From assembly GCF_900099975.1 (NCBI RefSeq), contig NZ_FNEI01000015.1, forward strand, positions 35,102-99,101: a DNA stretch of 64,000 bases, in the 5' to 3' direction. Positions 26,558-36,229 of this stretch are shown here, in pieces. The notes under the pieces are model-generated. The model was not told the DNA's origin. It searched no databases and saw nothing but the letters and a program-made list of their open reading frames with translations. The DNA is from Arthrobacter cupressi. Lineage in GTDB: Bacteria; Actinomycetota; Actinomycetes; Actinomycetales; Micrococcaceae. Position 1 is the first letter of the stretch; each line of letters starts with the position of its first letter. The position numbers were made by a program, and so were the translations under genes.

Positions 26558-26953
26558 TCACTTTCCGGCGAGGCGCGCCCACCCGAGTTGTTCCTGCTGC
26601 CGCCTGCTGAGGCCTGCAACCACGAGGTCGTAGGAGTCCTCCACCATGTCGCGGACCATGGCGTCGGGCAGGGCACCGTCCAGCCGGACGCCGTTCCAAT
26701 GGGTTTTGTTCATGTGCCAGGCGCCGGTGATTTCGGGATGCGCCGCGCGCAGCTGTACGGCCAAGGCTGGTTCGCATTTCAGGCTCACCGACAGCGGCTC
26801 GGCGTCCAGAGCGGAGAGCGCGAACATCTTCGCGTCCTGCTCCTGGCCCACGTCGGAACGCACTTTGAACACGGAGGCTTCCGGGCCGAAGGGGAAGTCT
26901 TCGAAGGCGCCGGGGAATCCGAGGCAGATCCGGCGGAGGGTGGCAGCGTCCAT
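26558..26953 (-). CDS. MmcQ/YjbR family protein
   Basis: A 131-residue protein of the MmcQ/YjbR (CyaY-like fold) family: begins MDAATLRRICLGFPGAFEDFPFG with the PGAFEDFPFGPE motif, then VFKVRSDVG and LSVSLKCEP, and the ending YDLVVAGLSRRQQEQL. Members bind DNA or act as small phosphate-binding proteins; the true role is uncertain. It lies 19 bp after the CoA-binding protein gene in the same direction, so the two are probably cotranscribed. Confidence 0.88.
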   Translation of the reverse strand: MDAATLRRICLGFPGAFEDFPFGPEASVFKVRSDVGQEQDAKMFALSALDAEPLSVSLKCEPALAVQLRAAHPEITGAWHMNKTHWNGVRLDGALPDAMVRDMVEDSYDLVVAGLSRRQQEQLGWARLAGK

Positions 26954-26972
26954 GGTTTGAGCCTAGCCCAGG

Positions 26973-27398
26973 CTACAGACCGTAGTGCCAGCCTTCCCGG
27001 GCCGGGCAGGTGTTGACCACCACGTCCAGGCCGGCGGCTTTCGCGCGCTCCACCGCTTCGTCGTCGTTGACACCGAGCTGAAGCCATATCGCCTTGGCGC
27101 CGGCAGCGATCGCCTGGTCGATCACCGCACCCACCCGGGTGGAATTGACGAAGCAATCCACGACGTCGACCGGCTGCTTTTCGGCGGGAATGTCCGCCAG
27201 GGTCTTGTATCCGGTTTCGCCATGGACGTCTTCCCCGCGCAGGTTCACCGGGATAATTTCCATACCCATGCGGTCGCGGACATAGAGCGCGACGTCGTAG
27301 GCGGACCGCCACTCGTTTTTGCTCAGCCCCACAATCGCCCAGCGGCCCTTGGTCCGCATCAGGCGTTCGACGACGGCCGGATCATTCGCGTGGGTCAT
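26973..27398 (-). CDS. CoA-binding domain protein (YccU-like)
   Basis: A 141-residue Rossmann-fold CoA_binding protein. WAIVGLSKN (residues 19-27) is the nucleotide-binding turn; IIPVNLRGEDVHGETGYKTL near 54-73, DVVDCFVNS and AKAIWLQLGVNDDEAVERA near 101-119 are family blocks. The ending VVNTCPAREG is usual. Enzymatic function is not established; related domains occur in succinyl-CoA synthetase and acyl-CoA synthetases. Likely cotranscribed with the MmcQ-like gene. Confidence 0.88.
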   Translation of the reverse strand: MTHANDPAVVERLMRTKGRWAIVGLSKNEWRSAYDVALYVRDRMGMEIIPVNLRGEDVHGETGYKTLADIPAEKQPVDVVDCFVNSTRVGAVIDQAIAAGAKAIWLQLGVNDDEAVERAKAAGLDVVVNTCPAREGWHYGL

Positions 27399-27468
27399 TC
27401 CCCCAGCCTACGCCCGGCGCTGAAGGGACCATCGCAGGACGCCCCGCTCCGAAGGGCTTGGAACGGCT

Positions 27469-28284
27469 TCAAAAAGCGATGCCGAAAGGAACGATCCTCC
27501 GCAGGACGTTCACGACATCTTCCGGCCGCACAGTGGAAGGCCTCCCTACCGAGTTTCCGGGCGCCTTCTCTTCTGCCGCGGCGTTCTTGTTCGCGGCGTT
27601 CTTGTTCGCGGCGTCATTGTTGGCGGCCTTCTTTCCGGCGGCTTTCTCCTCGTCCGTCTTCTTCCCGCCCGGCTTCTCTTCGCTCGCCTTCTTTTCGGCG
27701 GCGGGCGCCCTGCCAGGGGGGGCCGGGACGGAGTCCTGGGCGGCCGGCAGCTCGGAGCCCGCGGGAGCACCGCCGGGGGACTGCGGAGATGCGTTCAGCG
27801 GGGCGCCCGTTCCGGGCTCGGCTGCTGGAGGGTCGGCAGGTCCCGGGACCGTGGTGACGGTGGGGGCGTCGGGGGCCGGCACAGGGGGCACCAGCGACGA
27901 CGGGGCCGGGTTCCCGTGCGGCCCCCAGCCGGAGATCAGTGAGGTGACGAATTCCGGGGGGTTCTCCGGGAAGCCGCCGGACGCGGCAACGCTTCCGATG
28001 CCCAAGCCCATAGTCGCGACGACCGCACCGGCGAGGATGGCTGGCCGGCTTTTCAGGCGGCGGCGCTTGGCGAGCTCGTCGACGCGGGGGTGCGTGCCGC
28101 CGTCGGAAGCTGCGGACGGGACACCGAGCAGCAGGGCGAGGTCGCCGCGTGGGGCGGGAGCGGGCAGCGCCGCGAGGCCTGCGATGGATTCGAGGGCAGC
28201 CTTCAACAGCGGGTCACCGGGCGTGCCGGCGTCCAGCATGAGCTCGGAGACGATGTCTTCACGATCCGTGTGGGAACGCGTCAT
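27469..28284 (-). CDS. membrane protein, probable anti-sigma partner
   Basis: A 271-residue protein in operon with the sigma factor (ATGA overlap). The cytoplasmic N-terminus (1-80) is followed by one membrane span (about 83-101, ILAGAVVATMGLGIGSVAA). The outer part is rich in Pro/Ala (120-195) and then has Lys/Ala/Asn runs (KKAANNDAANKNAANKNAAA) near 215-245. The arrangement resembles a membrane anti-sigma factor, but no zinc-binding HxxxCxxC motif is present, so the role is inferred from context. The low-complexity tail suggests a cell-wall spanning stretch. Confidence 0.65.
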   Translation of the reverse strand: MTRSHTDREDIVSELMLDAGTPGDPLLKAALESIAGLAALPAPAPRGDLALLLGVPSAASDGGTHPRVDELAKRRRLKSRPAILAGAVVATMGLGIGSVAASGGFPENPPEFVTSLISGWGPHGNPAPSSLVPPVPAPDAPTVTTVPGPADPPAAEPGTGAPLNASPQSPGGAPAGSELPAAQDSVPAPPGRAPAAEKKASEEKPGGKKTDEEKAAGKKAANNDAANKNAANKNAAAEEKAPGNSVGRPSTVRPEDVVNVLRRIVPFGIAF

Positions 28285-28835
28285 GGCGCCACATATTCCT
28301 TTACTGCCGAGTGTTCACGGAGGGTGTTCAAGGCCCTTCGCTGCAACTGCTTTACTGCACCTTGGCTTTTCCCCATGATTTCGGCAACTTGTTCCACCGT
28401 CAGGCCCGCAATGATGCGTAACGACAGGACTTCCCGTTGTTCCTCCGGCAGGAACCGGAGCAGTGCGAGCACCTCTCCGGGCGCCACCCGGTCCATCGCC
28501 TCGGCTTCGGCCGAAAGTACCTCCCGGGTGTCCCGTTCGGCTTCGAACTCCTGGTGCTCCGGCGCCCTGCCCTGCCTGCGGTGGTCATCCACCATGCGGG
28601 CGTGGGCAACGGAGAAGACAAAAGTACGGAGACCTTTGACCCCGCCCGAAATGGCGTCTATCCGCGACAGCACCGTGAGGAACACGTCCTGCGTGACGGC
28701 TTCGGGATCCTGCACACCCTTGGCGCTGAGGTAACCCAGCACCTGCCCGGCGAATGCCTGGTACACGGCGCTGAACAGTTCTGCGTCATTGCCCTGAAGG
28801 GCCTGCAACGCTTCATCGGTCAGGGCGTTGGTCAC
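28281..28835 (-). CDS. RNA polymerase sigma factor, sigma-70/ECF type
   Basis: A 184-residue group 4-like sigma factor. Region 2 spans about residues 20-90 (YQAFAGQVLGYLSAKG, TFVFSVAHARMVDDHRR) and region 4 about 125-175 (LPEEQREVLSLRIIAGLTVEQVAEIMGKSQGAVKQLQRRAL). Directs RNA polymerase to an unknown regulon. The next gene encodes a membrane protein overlapping its stop, suggesting signal-dependent release. A hairpin at 28992-29035 lies in its upstream region. Confidence 0.88.
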   Translation of the reverse strand: MTNALTDEALQALQGNDAELFSAVYQAFAGQVLGYLSAKGVQDPEAVTQDVFLTVLSRIDAISGGVKGLRTFVFSVAHARMVDDHRRQGRAPEHQEFEAERDTREVLSAEAEAMDRVAPGEVLALLRFLPEEQREVLSLRIIAGLTVEQVAEIMGKSQGAVKQLQRRALNTLREHSAVKEYVAP

Positions 28836-28991
28836 GTTTCAGGTGCTTTCGGTGGATGCGGGGGTCTGCGGCGATGGTGCGCGGTTGTCCCTTCGGGCAG
28901 CGCCGGGCACTCCCCCAGCCTAACCGCCCCCGCAGCAGCAGCCCAAGAACACGCCCCGGGCCGGCCCGCATCCTTTTGCAGGCAAAACGAA

Positions 28992-29035
28992 GGGCCGAGC
29001 TGGAACATGATGGGGGACAGATTCCAGCTCGGCCC
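28992..29035 (-). terminator. hairpin between nuclease-like cassette 2 and sigma factor
   Basis: Fourteen-bp perfect arms GGGCCGAGCTGGAA (28992-29005) and 29022-29035 with a 16-base loop. On the minus strand it is followed by TTCGTTTTGCC. It may terminate the upstream gene or attenuate the sigma operon. Confidence 0.6.
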
Positions 29036-29179
29036 GTTCACTGGAGTAATCGTTCCGGCCGCCCAAAGGGTTACGCGGAATTCGAAATTTTTTCCTGGAG
29101 TGGCGTTTTCCCGGTTCAGAGGCGGTTTCCTTCGGGCGTGGCGGCGCGTGCACCCCGGCCCGTCCTTGGCCGCGGCTTC

Positions 29180-29232
29180 ATCCTGCAGATAACGCGGGAT
29201 TGAGGCCGCACAGCTCACCTGATCTGCAGGAT
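29180..29232. repeat. hairpin C: downstream bracket of nuclease-like cassette 2
   Basis: Arms ATCCTGCAGAT (29180-29190) and ATCTGCAGGAT (29222-29232) with a 31-base loop, ending five bases before the gene stop. Read on the minus strand its outer end carries TTGATCCTGCAGATCAGG, the same string as hairpin D in opposite orientation. The inner stem has decayed compared with D. Confidence 0.7.
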
Positions 29233-29237
29233 CAATC

Positions 29238-30179
29238 TCACGACGGCGGGCGCCATCCTCCCCGACGGAGCGCAGCTTCCACTTGGGGAACCACCCATTC
29301 GGCACCCAGCTCCAGGTCCCTGGCGTAGATCTTCACTTGGTTCCAGCCGCAGTCAACCATGAATCTGTCCCGGCCTTTGTCCGCCACCTGCCGCATGGGA
29401 GTGAGGTGATGGGCGCCCTCGTATTCGATGCACGTGCGGAATTCCGGACAAGCAAGATCCACCCATCTCGGAAACTCGTGGTCGTCCGAGGACACGGGAT
29501 AGTCCACCCGGAACGGCGGCAGGTGTTGGGCAGCTTGCAGCATCAAACGAAGCCGGGTCTCCTGCGGGGAGTCCACGCCCACCCGGAGATGGGGCAGCGC
29601 GTTCCGCGCTTTGGCGAGGCCCGGGACACGGCGTTTCCTGGAAATATAGAGGTTCAGTTCTTCCAGCGAAACCAATGGAGGTCGGGATCTGCCGAAGCCT
29701 CGGTCTTCGTGGGTGCACACCAGGAAATCTCCGGCGATGACGAGGTCATCCAGGCAGAGCATCGACGCAAGGTCCAGCCAGGTCCTTGCCGGCGAGGTCA
29801 CGGGCAGGCCGCTGAGCAGGATCACCTCCTCCGGTTCGAAACGCCGGCTATGCCCCACCACGTGTTTGCGTCGCGGCCCGGTCCTCGAGGATGAACTCAG
29901 ATGCAGTCTGGATTCTCCCTCCAGTTCCTTCGGCAACGGCGCTCCAAGCAAGCGGGCAGCGGTGCTGTCGCTGGCTACAGTGCCGGAGGAAAGCTGCAGG
30001 TACGGCCTGACTCTTTCCGCAAGGCACTGCGCGGCTCCGACGGGAACCCTGATTCCCCGGCTGGGCGTCCTGAGATCCTTGGCCCTCAGACGGCTCAGCG
30101 ATTGTCCCGCGGCCAGCCCCTCGCTCAATGTAAAGGAGCGCAACGCCAGGCTTACGGGAAGGGGGTCGGCCTTGCTCAT
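29238..30179 (-). CDS. AbiEi/DUF559-like putative endonuclease, cassette 2
   Basis: A 313-residue paralogue of the gene at 20440-21393, sharing its layout: LPVSLALRSFTLSEGL near residues 7-22, SPARTWLDLASML near 129-141, SPQE with Glu207, Asp241 (WVDLA) and IEYEGAHH with Glu252/Glu254, then GWNQVKIYARD. The start at 30179 (MSKADPLP) is chosen because the longer frame would run through hairpin D. Flanked by hairpins C and D. No toxin gene adjoins it. The acidic residues fit a PD-(D/E)XK nuclease, but the catalytic Lys is unclear. Confidence 0.68.
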   Translation of the reverse strand: MSKADPLPVSLALRSFTLSEGLAAGQSLSRLRAKDLRTPSRGIRVPVGAAQCLAERVRPYLQLSSGTVASDSTAARLLGAPLPKELEGESRLHLSSSSRTGPRRKHVVGHSRRFEPEEVILLSGLPVTSPARTWLDLASMLCLDDLVIAGDFLVCTHEDRGFGRSRPPLVSLEELNLYISRKRRVPGLAKARNALPHLRVGVDSPQETRLRLMLQAAQHLPPFRVDYPVSSDDHEFPRWVDLACPEFRTCIEYEGAHHLTPMRQVADKGRDRFMVDCGWNQVKIYARDLELGAEWVVPQVEAALRRGGWRPPS

Positions 30180-30246
30180 TGAACAAGTCTGGCCGACCTG
30201 AGGCTGGGCACCGGGGTTATCCACAGGCCGGGCCGCCCTCGTGAGT

Positions 30247-30305
30247 TTGATCCTGCAGATCAGGCGGGGTTGCGGCGGCGCAGCCCGCCTGATCTGCAGG
30301 ATCAA
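30247..30305. repeat. hairpin D: upstream bracket of nuclease-like cassette 2
   Basis: Perfect 22-bp stem (30247-30268 with 30284-30305; outer part TTGATCCTGCAGATCAGG) around a 15-base GC-rich loop, 67 bp before the gene start. Inverted copy of hairpin C. It lies just before the purA terminator. Confidence 0.8.
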
Positions 30306-30327
30306 CGCCAGGCGCCCCGAATGGAAA

Positions 30328-30375
30328 CGGCGGGCCACCCGGAAGGTTCGCCTGGAACCAAAGGGTGACCCGCCG
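30328..30375 (-). terminator. terminator of purA
   Basis: Arms CGGCGGGCCACCC (30328-30340) and GGGTGACCCGCCG (30363-30375) with one mismatch. The loop holds a second small stem GGTTC/GAACC. It lies 30 bp after the purA stop. Confidence 0.65.
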
Positions 30376-30405
30376 CCGTCGGGCGCCGTCGGGCGCTATG
30401 AGGGC

Positions 30406-31695
30406 TTAGTCCTCGATCAGGTCGTGCAGCACGATCGTCTGGTCGCGGTCCGGGCCGACGCCGATCGCGGAGAAGCGGGTGCCGGAGAGCTTTTCGAGCG
30501 CCAGCACGTAGTTGCGGGCGTTCTCCGGCAGGTCCTCCAGGGTCTTGGCGCCGGTGATGTCCTCGGTCCAGCCGTCGAAGTACTCGAAGATCGGCACCGC
30601 GTGGTGGAACTCGGTCTGGGTCATGGGCATTTCGTCGTGGCGGACGCCGTCCACGTCGTAGGCCACGCAGACCGGGATCTGCTCGATGCCGGTGAGCACG
30701 TCCAGCTTGGTGACGAAGTAGTCGGTGAAGCCGTTCACGCGGGAAGCGTGGCGGGCCAGGACGGCGTCGTACCAGCCGCAGCGGCGCGGGCGGCCGGTGT
30801 TCACGCCGAACTCACCGCCGGTCTTCTGCAGGTACAGGCCCATTTCGTCGAAGAGTTCGGTGGGGAACGGGCCGGCGCCGACGCGGGTGGTGTACGCCTT
30901 GATGATGCCGATGGAGCGCGAGATGCGGGTGGGACCGATGCCCGAGCCCACGGAGGCGCCGCCGGCGGTCGGGTTGGAGGAGGTCACGAACGGGTAGGTG
31001 CCGTGGTCGACGTCCAGGAACGTGGCCTGGCCGCCCTCCATGAGGACCACCTTGCCCTCGTCCAGCGCGTTGTTCAGGACCAGGGTGGAGTCGATGACCA
31101 GCGGGCGCAGGCGCTCGGCGAAAGAGAGGAAGTATTCGACGATCTCGTCCACCACGACGTCGCGGCGGTTGTAGACCTTGACCAGGAGTTCGTTCTTCTG
31201 GCGCAGCGAACCTTCCACCTTCTGGCGGAGGATCGACTCGTCGAAGACGTCCTGGACGCGGATGCCCAGGCGGGCCACCTTGTCCATGTAGGCCGGGCCG
31301 ATTCCGCGGCCGGTGGTGCCGATGGCGCGGCTGCCGAGGAAGCGCTCGGTGACCTTGTCCAGCACCTGGTGGTACGGGGCCACGAGGTGGGCGTTGGCGG
31401 AAACCCGCAGGCGGGAGGTGTCGGCACCGCGGGCTTCGAGGCCGTCAATTTCCTGGAACAGGGCCTCGAGGTTCACCACGCAGCCGTTGCCGATGATCGG
31501 AATGGCGTTGGGGCTCAGGATGCCTGCGGGAAGGAGCTTGAGCTCATACTTCTCGCCGCCGACGACGACGGTGTGCCCGGCGTTGTTGCCGCCGTTGGGC
31601 TTGACCACGTAGTCCACGCGGCCGCCGAGCAGGTCGGTCGCTTTGCCTTTGCCTTCGTCGCCCCACTGGGCTCCGACGATCACGATAGCGGGCAT
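30406..31695 (-). CDS. purA: adenylosuccinate synthetase
   Basis: Joins IMP and aspartate with GTP to give adenylosuccinate, the first committed step to AMP. The 429-residue protein has the GTP-binding WGDEGKGK (residues 10-17), [10 protein letters not shown] (near 37-46), [11 protein letters not shown] and QDVFDE blocks, and a C-terminal NKxD-like TKLDVLTG region. ATG 31695 is chosen because GGAGGATCCC precedes it. Single gene with its own terminator. Confidence 0.96.
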   Translation of the reverse strand: MPAIVIVGAQWGDEGKGKATDLLGGRVDYVVKPNGGNNAGHTVVVGGEKYELKLLPAGILSPNAIPIIGNGCVVNLEALFQEIDGLEARGADTSRLRVSANAHLVAPYHQVLDKVTERFLGSRAIGTTGRGIGPAYMDKVARLGIRVQDVFDESILRQKVEGSLRQKNELLVKVYNRRDVVVDEIVEYFLSFAERLRPLVIDSTLVLNNALDEGKVVLMEGGQATFLDVDHGTYPFVTSSNPTAGGASVGSGIGPTRISRSIGIIKAYTTRVGAGPFPTELFDEMGLYLQKTGGEFGVNTGRPRRCGWYDAVLARHASRVNGFTDYFVTKLDVLTGIEQIPVCVAYDVDGVRHDEMPMTQTEFHHAVPIFEYFDGWTEDITGAKTLEDLPENARNYVLALEKLSGTRFSAIGVGPDRDQTIVLHDLIED

Positions 31696-32063
31696 GGGAT
31701 CCTCCCCCATTCTTTTCGGGCAGGCGGCGGGGAACCGCGCCTGGCGCCGTACATGAGAACGCCCCGAAGCCAGGCCCTGTCCACGGTCTTCAACAAAGAT
31801 TCATGGGCAGGAAGGGCAAGAGTTCCGGGGCTCTTACCAGCCAAGTTTAGCGGATCCAGCCCCCGAACACGGTGTCATGACCCCGCACAGGAGGCCGGCG
31901 CCGGCACGGGGCCCCGGCCGGGAAGACATAGCAGGGCCCGGGAACCGGCCAGCGACACGCGGCAAAGTGTCTGGGATGGGCGACACCAGGGCTCTTAATG
32001 GCATGGTTCAGGGGCCGGCCGTCCTGTGACATGGAACATGCACGTCAAGCATGAGGAGTAATC
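31696..32063. other. divergent promoter region purA / NCS1 permease
   Basis: No credible gene in 368 bp. Contains the purA leader (GGAGGATCCC next to the start), a leftward TAAACT that could be a -10 element near 31845, and the NCS1 ribosome binding site GAGGAG at 32052-32057. I found no riboswitch or clear operator. Confidence 0.4.
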
Positions 32064-33503
32064 ATGGCAGCAGCAAGCAGCGCCGTCGAGGCACGGTCGA
32101 TCGAGATGATCCCGCCCGGCGAGCGCCACGGACACCCGAAATCCCAGTTCACCCTGTGGTTTGGCGCCAACGCCCAGATCACCGCGATCGTGGACGGCGC
32201 CCTCGCAGTGGTCTTTGGTGCCGACGCGTTCTGGGCCATCATCGGCCTGCTCGTTGGCAACGTGCTCGGCGGCATCGTCATGGCGCTGCACTCCGCCCAA
32301 GGCCCCAGGCTCGGCCTTCCGCAGATGATTTCCAGCCGCGCGCAGTTCGGCGTCTACGGCGCTGTCATCCCGCTGGTCCTGGTCATCCTGATGTACGTGG
32401 GCTTCGCCTCCACGGGCACCGTGCTCTCCGGGCAGGCCATCAACCTCATCCTGGGAGTCAACGTTCCCGCCGTCGGGATCCTGGTCTTCGGCGCCGCCAC
32501 CGCCCTGCTGGCCATTCTGGGCTACAAGTACATCCACGCCCTGGGCCGCATCGCCACGGTGCTGGGCCTGGCCGGGTTCCTGTACCTGACGTTCGCCGTG
32601 CTGACGAGGTACGACATCGGTCAGATCATGTTCCTCAAGGGCTTCGAATGGCCCACCTTCCTCACGGCCATCGCCCTGGGCGCCGGCTGGCAGCTGACCT
32701 TCGGCCCCTACGTTGCCGACTACTCCCGGTACCTGCCCCAGGACACCAGCGAGCGCCGGACGTTCTGGTACACCTTCGCCGGTTCCGTGGGCGGCGCCCA
32801 GTGGGCCATGACCATCGGCGCCCTGGCCGGCGGCCTGTCCGCCGCGCACCTGGGCGGGGACTTCCTGAAGAACCAGGTGGGTTACATGGGCGACCTCGCC
32901 GGCGGCGGCCTGGTCGCCGTCTTCATCTACCTGGTGATCGTCAGCGGCAAGCTCACGGTGAACTGCCTGAACGCGTACGGGGCCTTCATGTGCTCGGTGA
33001 CCATCGGCACCGCCGTCAACCGCCGCGACACGGTGTCGCGCACGGCCCGCATCGCGTTCATCCTGCTGGTCATCGCCGCGAGCGTGCTGATCGCCCTGTT
33101 CGCCAGCAAGGACTTCCTGAACCTGTTCAAGAACTTCGTGCTGATGCTGCTGATGGTGTTCACACCGTGGTCCGTCATCAACCTCGTGGACTACTACAAG
33201 ATCTCCCGCGACCGTCTCGACATCCCGGCCCTCTACAACCCGGACGGCCGCTACGGGCGGTGGAACGCTGCTGCCCTGGTGTCCTACGGCATCGGCGTCG
33301 TCGTCCAGATCCCGTTCCTCGCCCAGGCCCTCTACACCGGCCCGGTGACGCATTGGCTCGGCGGCGCGGACATTTCCTGGATCGTGGGCATCGTGGTGAC
33401 CATGGCGGTCTACTACCCGTGGGCAAAGGCCACCAACCGGGCGCCGCTGGAAACGATCTACCCCGACGAGGACGCGGCACCCGCCCGGGTGCCGGCGTCG
33501 TAA
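32064..33503 (+). CDS. NCS1-family nucleobase/allantoin permease (CodB-like)
   Basis: Membrane transporter (479 aa) with about twelve hydrophobic segments. Family marks include WFGANAQITAIVDGALAVVFG cut across residues 32-52, GLPQMISSRAQFG near 84-96 and the GPYVADYSRYLP block near 214-225. NCS1 members bring in cytosine, uracil, purines, hydantoins, thiamine or allantoin with Na+ or H+. No catabolic nucleobase gene is adjacent, so the substrate is open. GAGGAG lies seven bases before the ATG. Confidence 0.88.
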   Translation: MAAASSAVEARSIEMIPPGERHGHPKSQFTLWFGANAQITAIVDGALAVVFGADAFWAIIGLLVGNVLGGIVMALHSAQGPRLGLPQMISSRAQFGVYGAVIPLVLVILMYVGFASTGTVLSGQAINLILGVNVPAVGILVFGAATALLAILGYKYIHALGRIATVLGLAGFLYLTFAVLTRYDIGQIMFLKGFEWPTFLTAIALGAGWQLTFGPYVADYSRYLPQDTSERRTFWYTFAGSVGGAQWAMTIGALAGGLSAAHLGGDFLKNQVGYMGDLAGGGLVAVFIYLVIVSGKLTVNCLNAYGAFMCSVTIGTAVNRRDTVSRTARIAFILLVIAASVLIALFASKDFLNLFKNFVLMLLMVFTPWSVINLVDYYKISRDRLDIPALYNPDGRYGRWNAAALVSYGIGVVVQIPFLAQALYTGPVTHWLGGADISWIVGIVVTMAVYYPWAKATNRAPLETIYPDEDAAPARVPAS

Positions 33504-33513
33504 CCGCCTGACG

Positions 33514-33849
33514 CTACTGGCGGGCGTTCGCGAGGGCGGCGTCCGCCAGGGCCGGCCACTCCCCCGCGGCAGCGAGCGGAACCTCCACCCAGTCCTTGAA
33601 TGGCCGGCCCATGCCCGAGGGGTCGAAGAGCACGGCCCCGGGCAGCGCCAGCGCGCGTTCGTGCCCGGGATTATCCCGGCCGAGCTTGAAGGCGACGGTG
33701 TCCCCGTTCAGGCAGGCGATCGCCTTCTTGTCCAGCAGCAGCGAACGGGCGCCGAACATCTGGCCCGTCACCACTCCGGCGTCGAGCAAGTCAGTACCCA
33801 GGTCCTCGAAGGCGGCGACGGCGGCAGCGGATGACTCGCGTTTCTCCAT
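33514..33849 (-). CDS. TfoX N-terminal domain protein
   Basis: A 111-residue protein of the TfoX_N family: VTGQMFGARSLLLDKKAIACLNGDTVAFKLG near residues 28-58 and a C-terminal GRPFKDWVEVPL near 80-91. In gammaproteobacteria the domain belongs to a competence regulator; stand-alone actinobacterial copies have no known role. ATG 33849 matches the family length; a GTG at 33891 with AAAGGTGA upstream is an alternative. It converges on the NCS1 gene with a ten-base gap. Confidence 0.78.
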   Translation of the reverse strand: MEKRESSAAAVAAFEDLGTDLLDAGVVTGQMFGARSLLLDKKAIACLNGDTVAFKLGRDNPGHERALALPGAVLFDPSGMGRPFKDWVEVPLAAAGEWPALADAALANARQ

Positions 33850-33915
33850 GGCGGCATCATGCCCGACGGCGGGCCCGCCGTCGAGGTCCACTCACCTTTT
33901 CCTAAGGCACGACGG

Positions 33916-33946
33916 CGGCCCGGCACCTCAGTGAGGTACCGGGCCG
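33916..33946 (-). terminator. terminator of gntP
   Basis: Fifteen-base arms CGGCCCGGCACCTCA (33916-33930) and 33932-33946 with one mismatch, 20 bp after the gntP stop. Confidence 0.7.
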
Positions 33947-33965
33947 TTCGCCTGTGGAACCGTTG

Positions 33966-35372
<1,407 letters not shown>

Positions 35373-35515
35373 GGTGCCTCCTCAGGCAGGGTTCATCAGC
35401 CGTTTCGGGGCGCGCCGGACTGCGCCGGCGCGGCGTGCCCCGATGGACGGGCTGAGGTTGGGGAGTGTGAGGTGTTAGCGGTGGCGCGCTAATGGTGGCG
35501 CGCTGTTGGTGCCGT

Positions 35516-36043
35516 TCAGGCGCCCTGCAGTGCCAGCGAGCCGACGACGGCGGCCACCAGGGTGTCCGGGTCCCGTACGATGTCCAGCCGGACACTTCCC
35601 GCGGCGAGTTCTTCGGCGCTGAGCGGTTCGAGGGTGGCCAGCTGGCTGGGCAGCAGGGTGGTTGGCATGAAGTGGCCGGCCCGGGCGCCCATGCGTTCGG
35701 CGAGCAGTTCCGGGCTGCCGTCGAGGTGGACGAAGACCACGCGGCCTTCGGCCTCGGCCAGCAGGTTCCGGTAGCTGCGTTTGAGGGCGGAGCAGGTCAG
35801 CACGGTGCTGTTGCCTGCCGCGGCCTCGGACGACATCCAGTCGCGGATGCTCCGCAGCCACGGCCAGCGGTCCTCATCGGTCAGCGGAACACCGCCGGCC
35901 ATTTTCGAGATGTTGGCCGCGGTGTGGAAACGGTCGGCCTCGGCCATGTCCCAGCCAAGGGCCGACGAGAGGGCCCCGGCGATCGTGGACTTGCCCGCGC
36001 CGGCAACGCCCATGACGACCACGTGGATTGCAGATGACTCCAT
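35516..36043 (-). CDS. gntK: gluconokinase
   Basis: Phosphorylates D-gluconate to 6-phosphogluconate, which enters the pentose phosphate or Entner-Doudoroff pathway. The 175-residue protein has P-loop GVAGAGKST (residues 12-20), DRFHT (near 41-45), LTCSALKRSYR (near 85-95) and the gluconate-binding FVHLDGS. ATG 36043 is chosen because GGAGGTAGGGC lies just before it; longer frames are unsupported. First gene of the gnt unit. Confidence 0.94.
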   Translation of the reverse strand: MESSAIHVVVMGVAGAGKSTIAGALSSALGWDMAEADRFHTAANISKMAGGVPLTDEDRWPWLRSIRDWMSSEAAAGNSTVLTCSALKRSYRNLLAEAEGRVVFVHLDGSPELLAERMGARAGHFMPTTLLPSQLATLEPLSAEELAAGSVRLDIVRDPDTLVAAVVGSLALQGA

Positions 36044-36143
36044 TGCCCTACCTCCGCAGGAAGACGTCGTTGGCTTCCGAAGAAGCTCGGGGGTGGCGCG
36101 GATGCGCCGTGTTCCCGAAAAAGATAACACCATTAGAGAGTGA

Positions 36144-36176
36144 TTGGTAGTACTTAATGTGCCTTTGGTCATACTT
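36144..36176. promoter_or_regulatory. candidate GntR operator (two direct repeats)
   Basis: TTGGTAGTACTT (36144-36155) and TTGGTCATACTT (36165-36176) are direct repeats 21 bp apart, that is two helical turns, in the gntK-gntR divergent region. They fit the FadR-subfamily pattern T-GT-N-AC. Confidence 0.5.
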
Positions 36177-36229
36177 TTGCGACGCAGGCACTAAGCTGAG
36201 GCGTGGAATCGGCGCGGGAGGGGCGGGAA

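Larger units (their letters stand above)
28836..29237. other. intergenic region upstream of the sigma factor
   Basis: No credible gene. It holds a 14-bp hairpin at 28992-29035, an AT-rich patch (29085-29097, AATTTTTTCC region) that may belong to a leftward promoter, GGAAC and CGTAAC elements on the minus strand at 29040-29080 that could be sigma recognition sites, and hairpin C at its right end. Confidence 0.5.

Noticed and set aside
28832..29305. 157-codon minus frame between cassette 2 and the sigma factor
   Set aside because: It crosses two hairpins and the end of the nuclease-like gene, has no ribosome binding site and no recognisable domain.
20440..30179. Complete AbiE toxin-antitoxin systems
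   Set aside because: Only the AbiEi-like part is suggested; neither gene has an AbiEii nucleotidyltransferase neighbour.
20381..30305. Hairpin pairs as ends of an insertion sequence or integron
   Set aside because: No transposase or integrase, and no target duplications were found; the repeats are hairpins rather than terminal inverted repeats, so I report them as cassettes of unknown nature.
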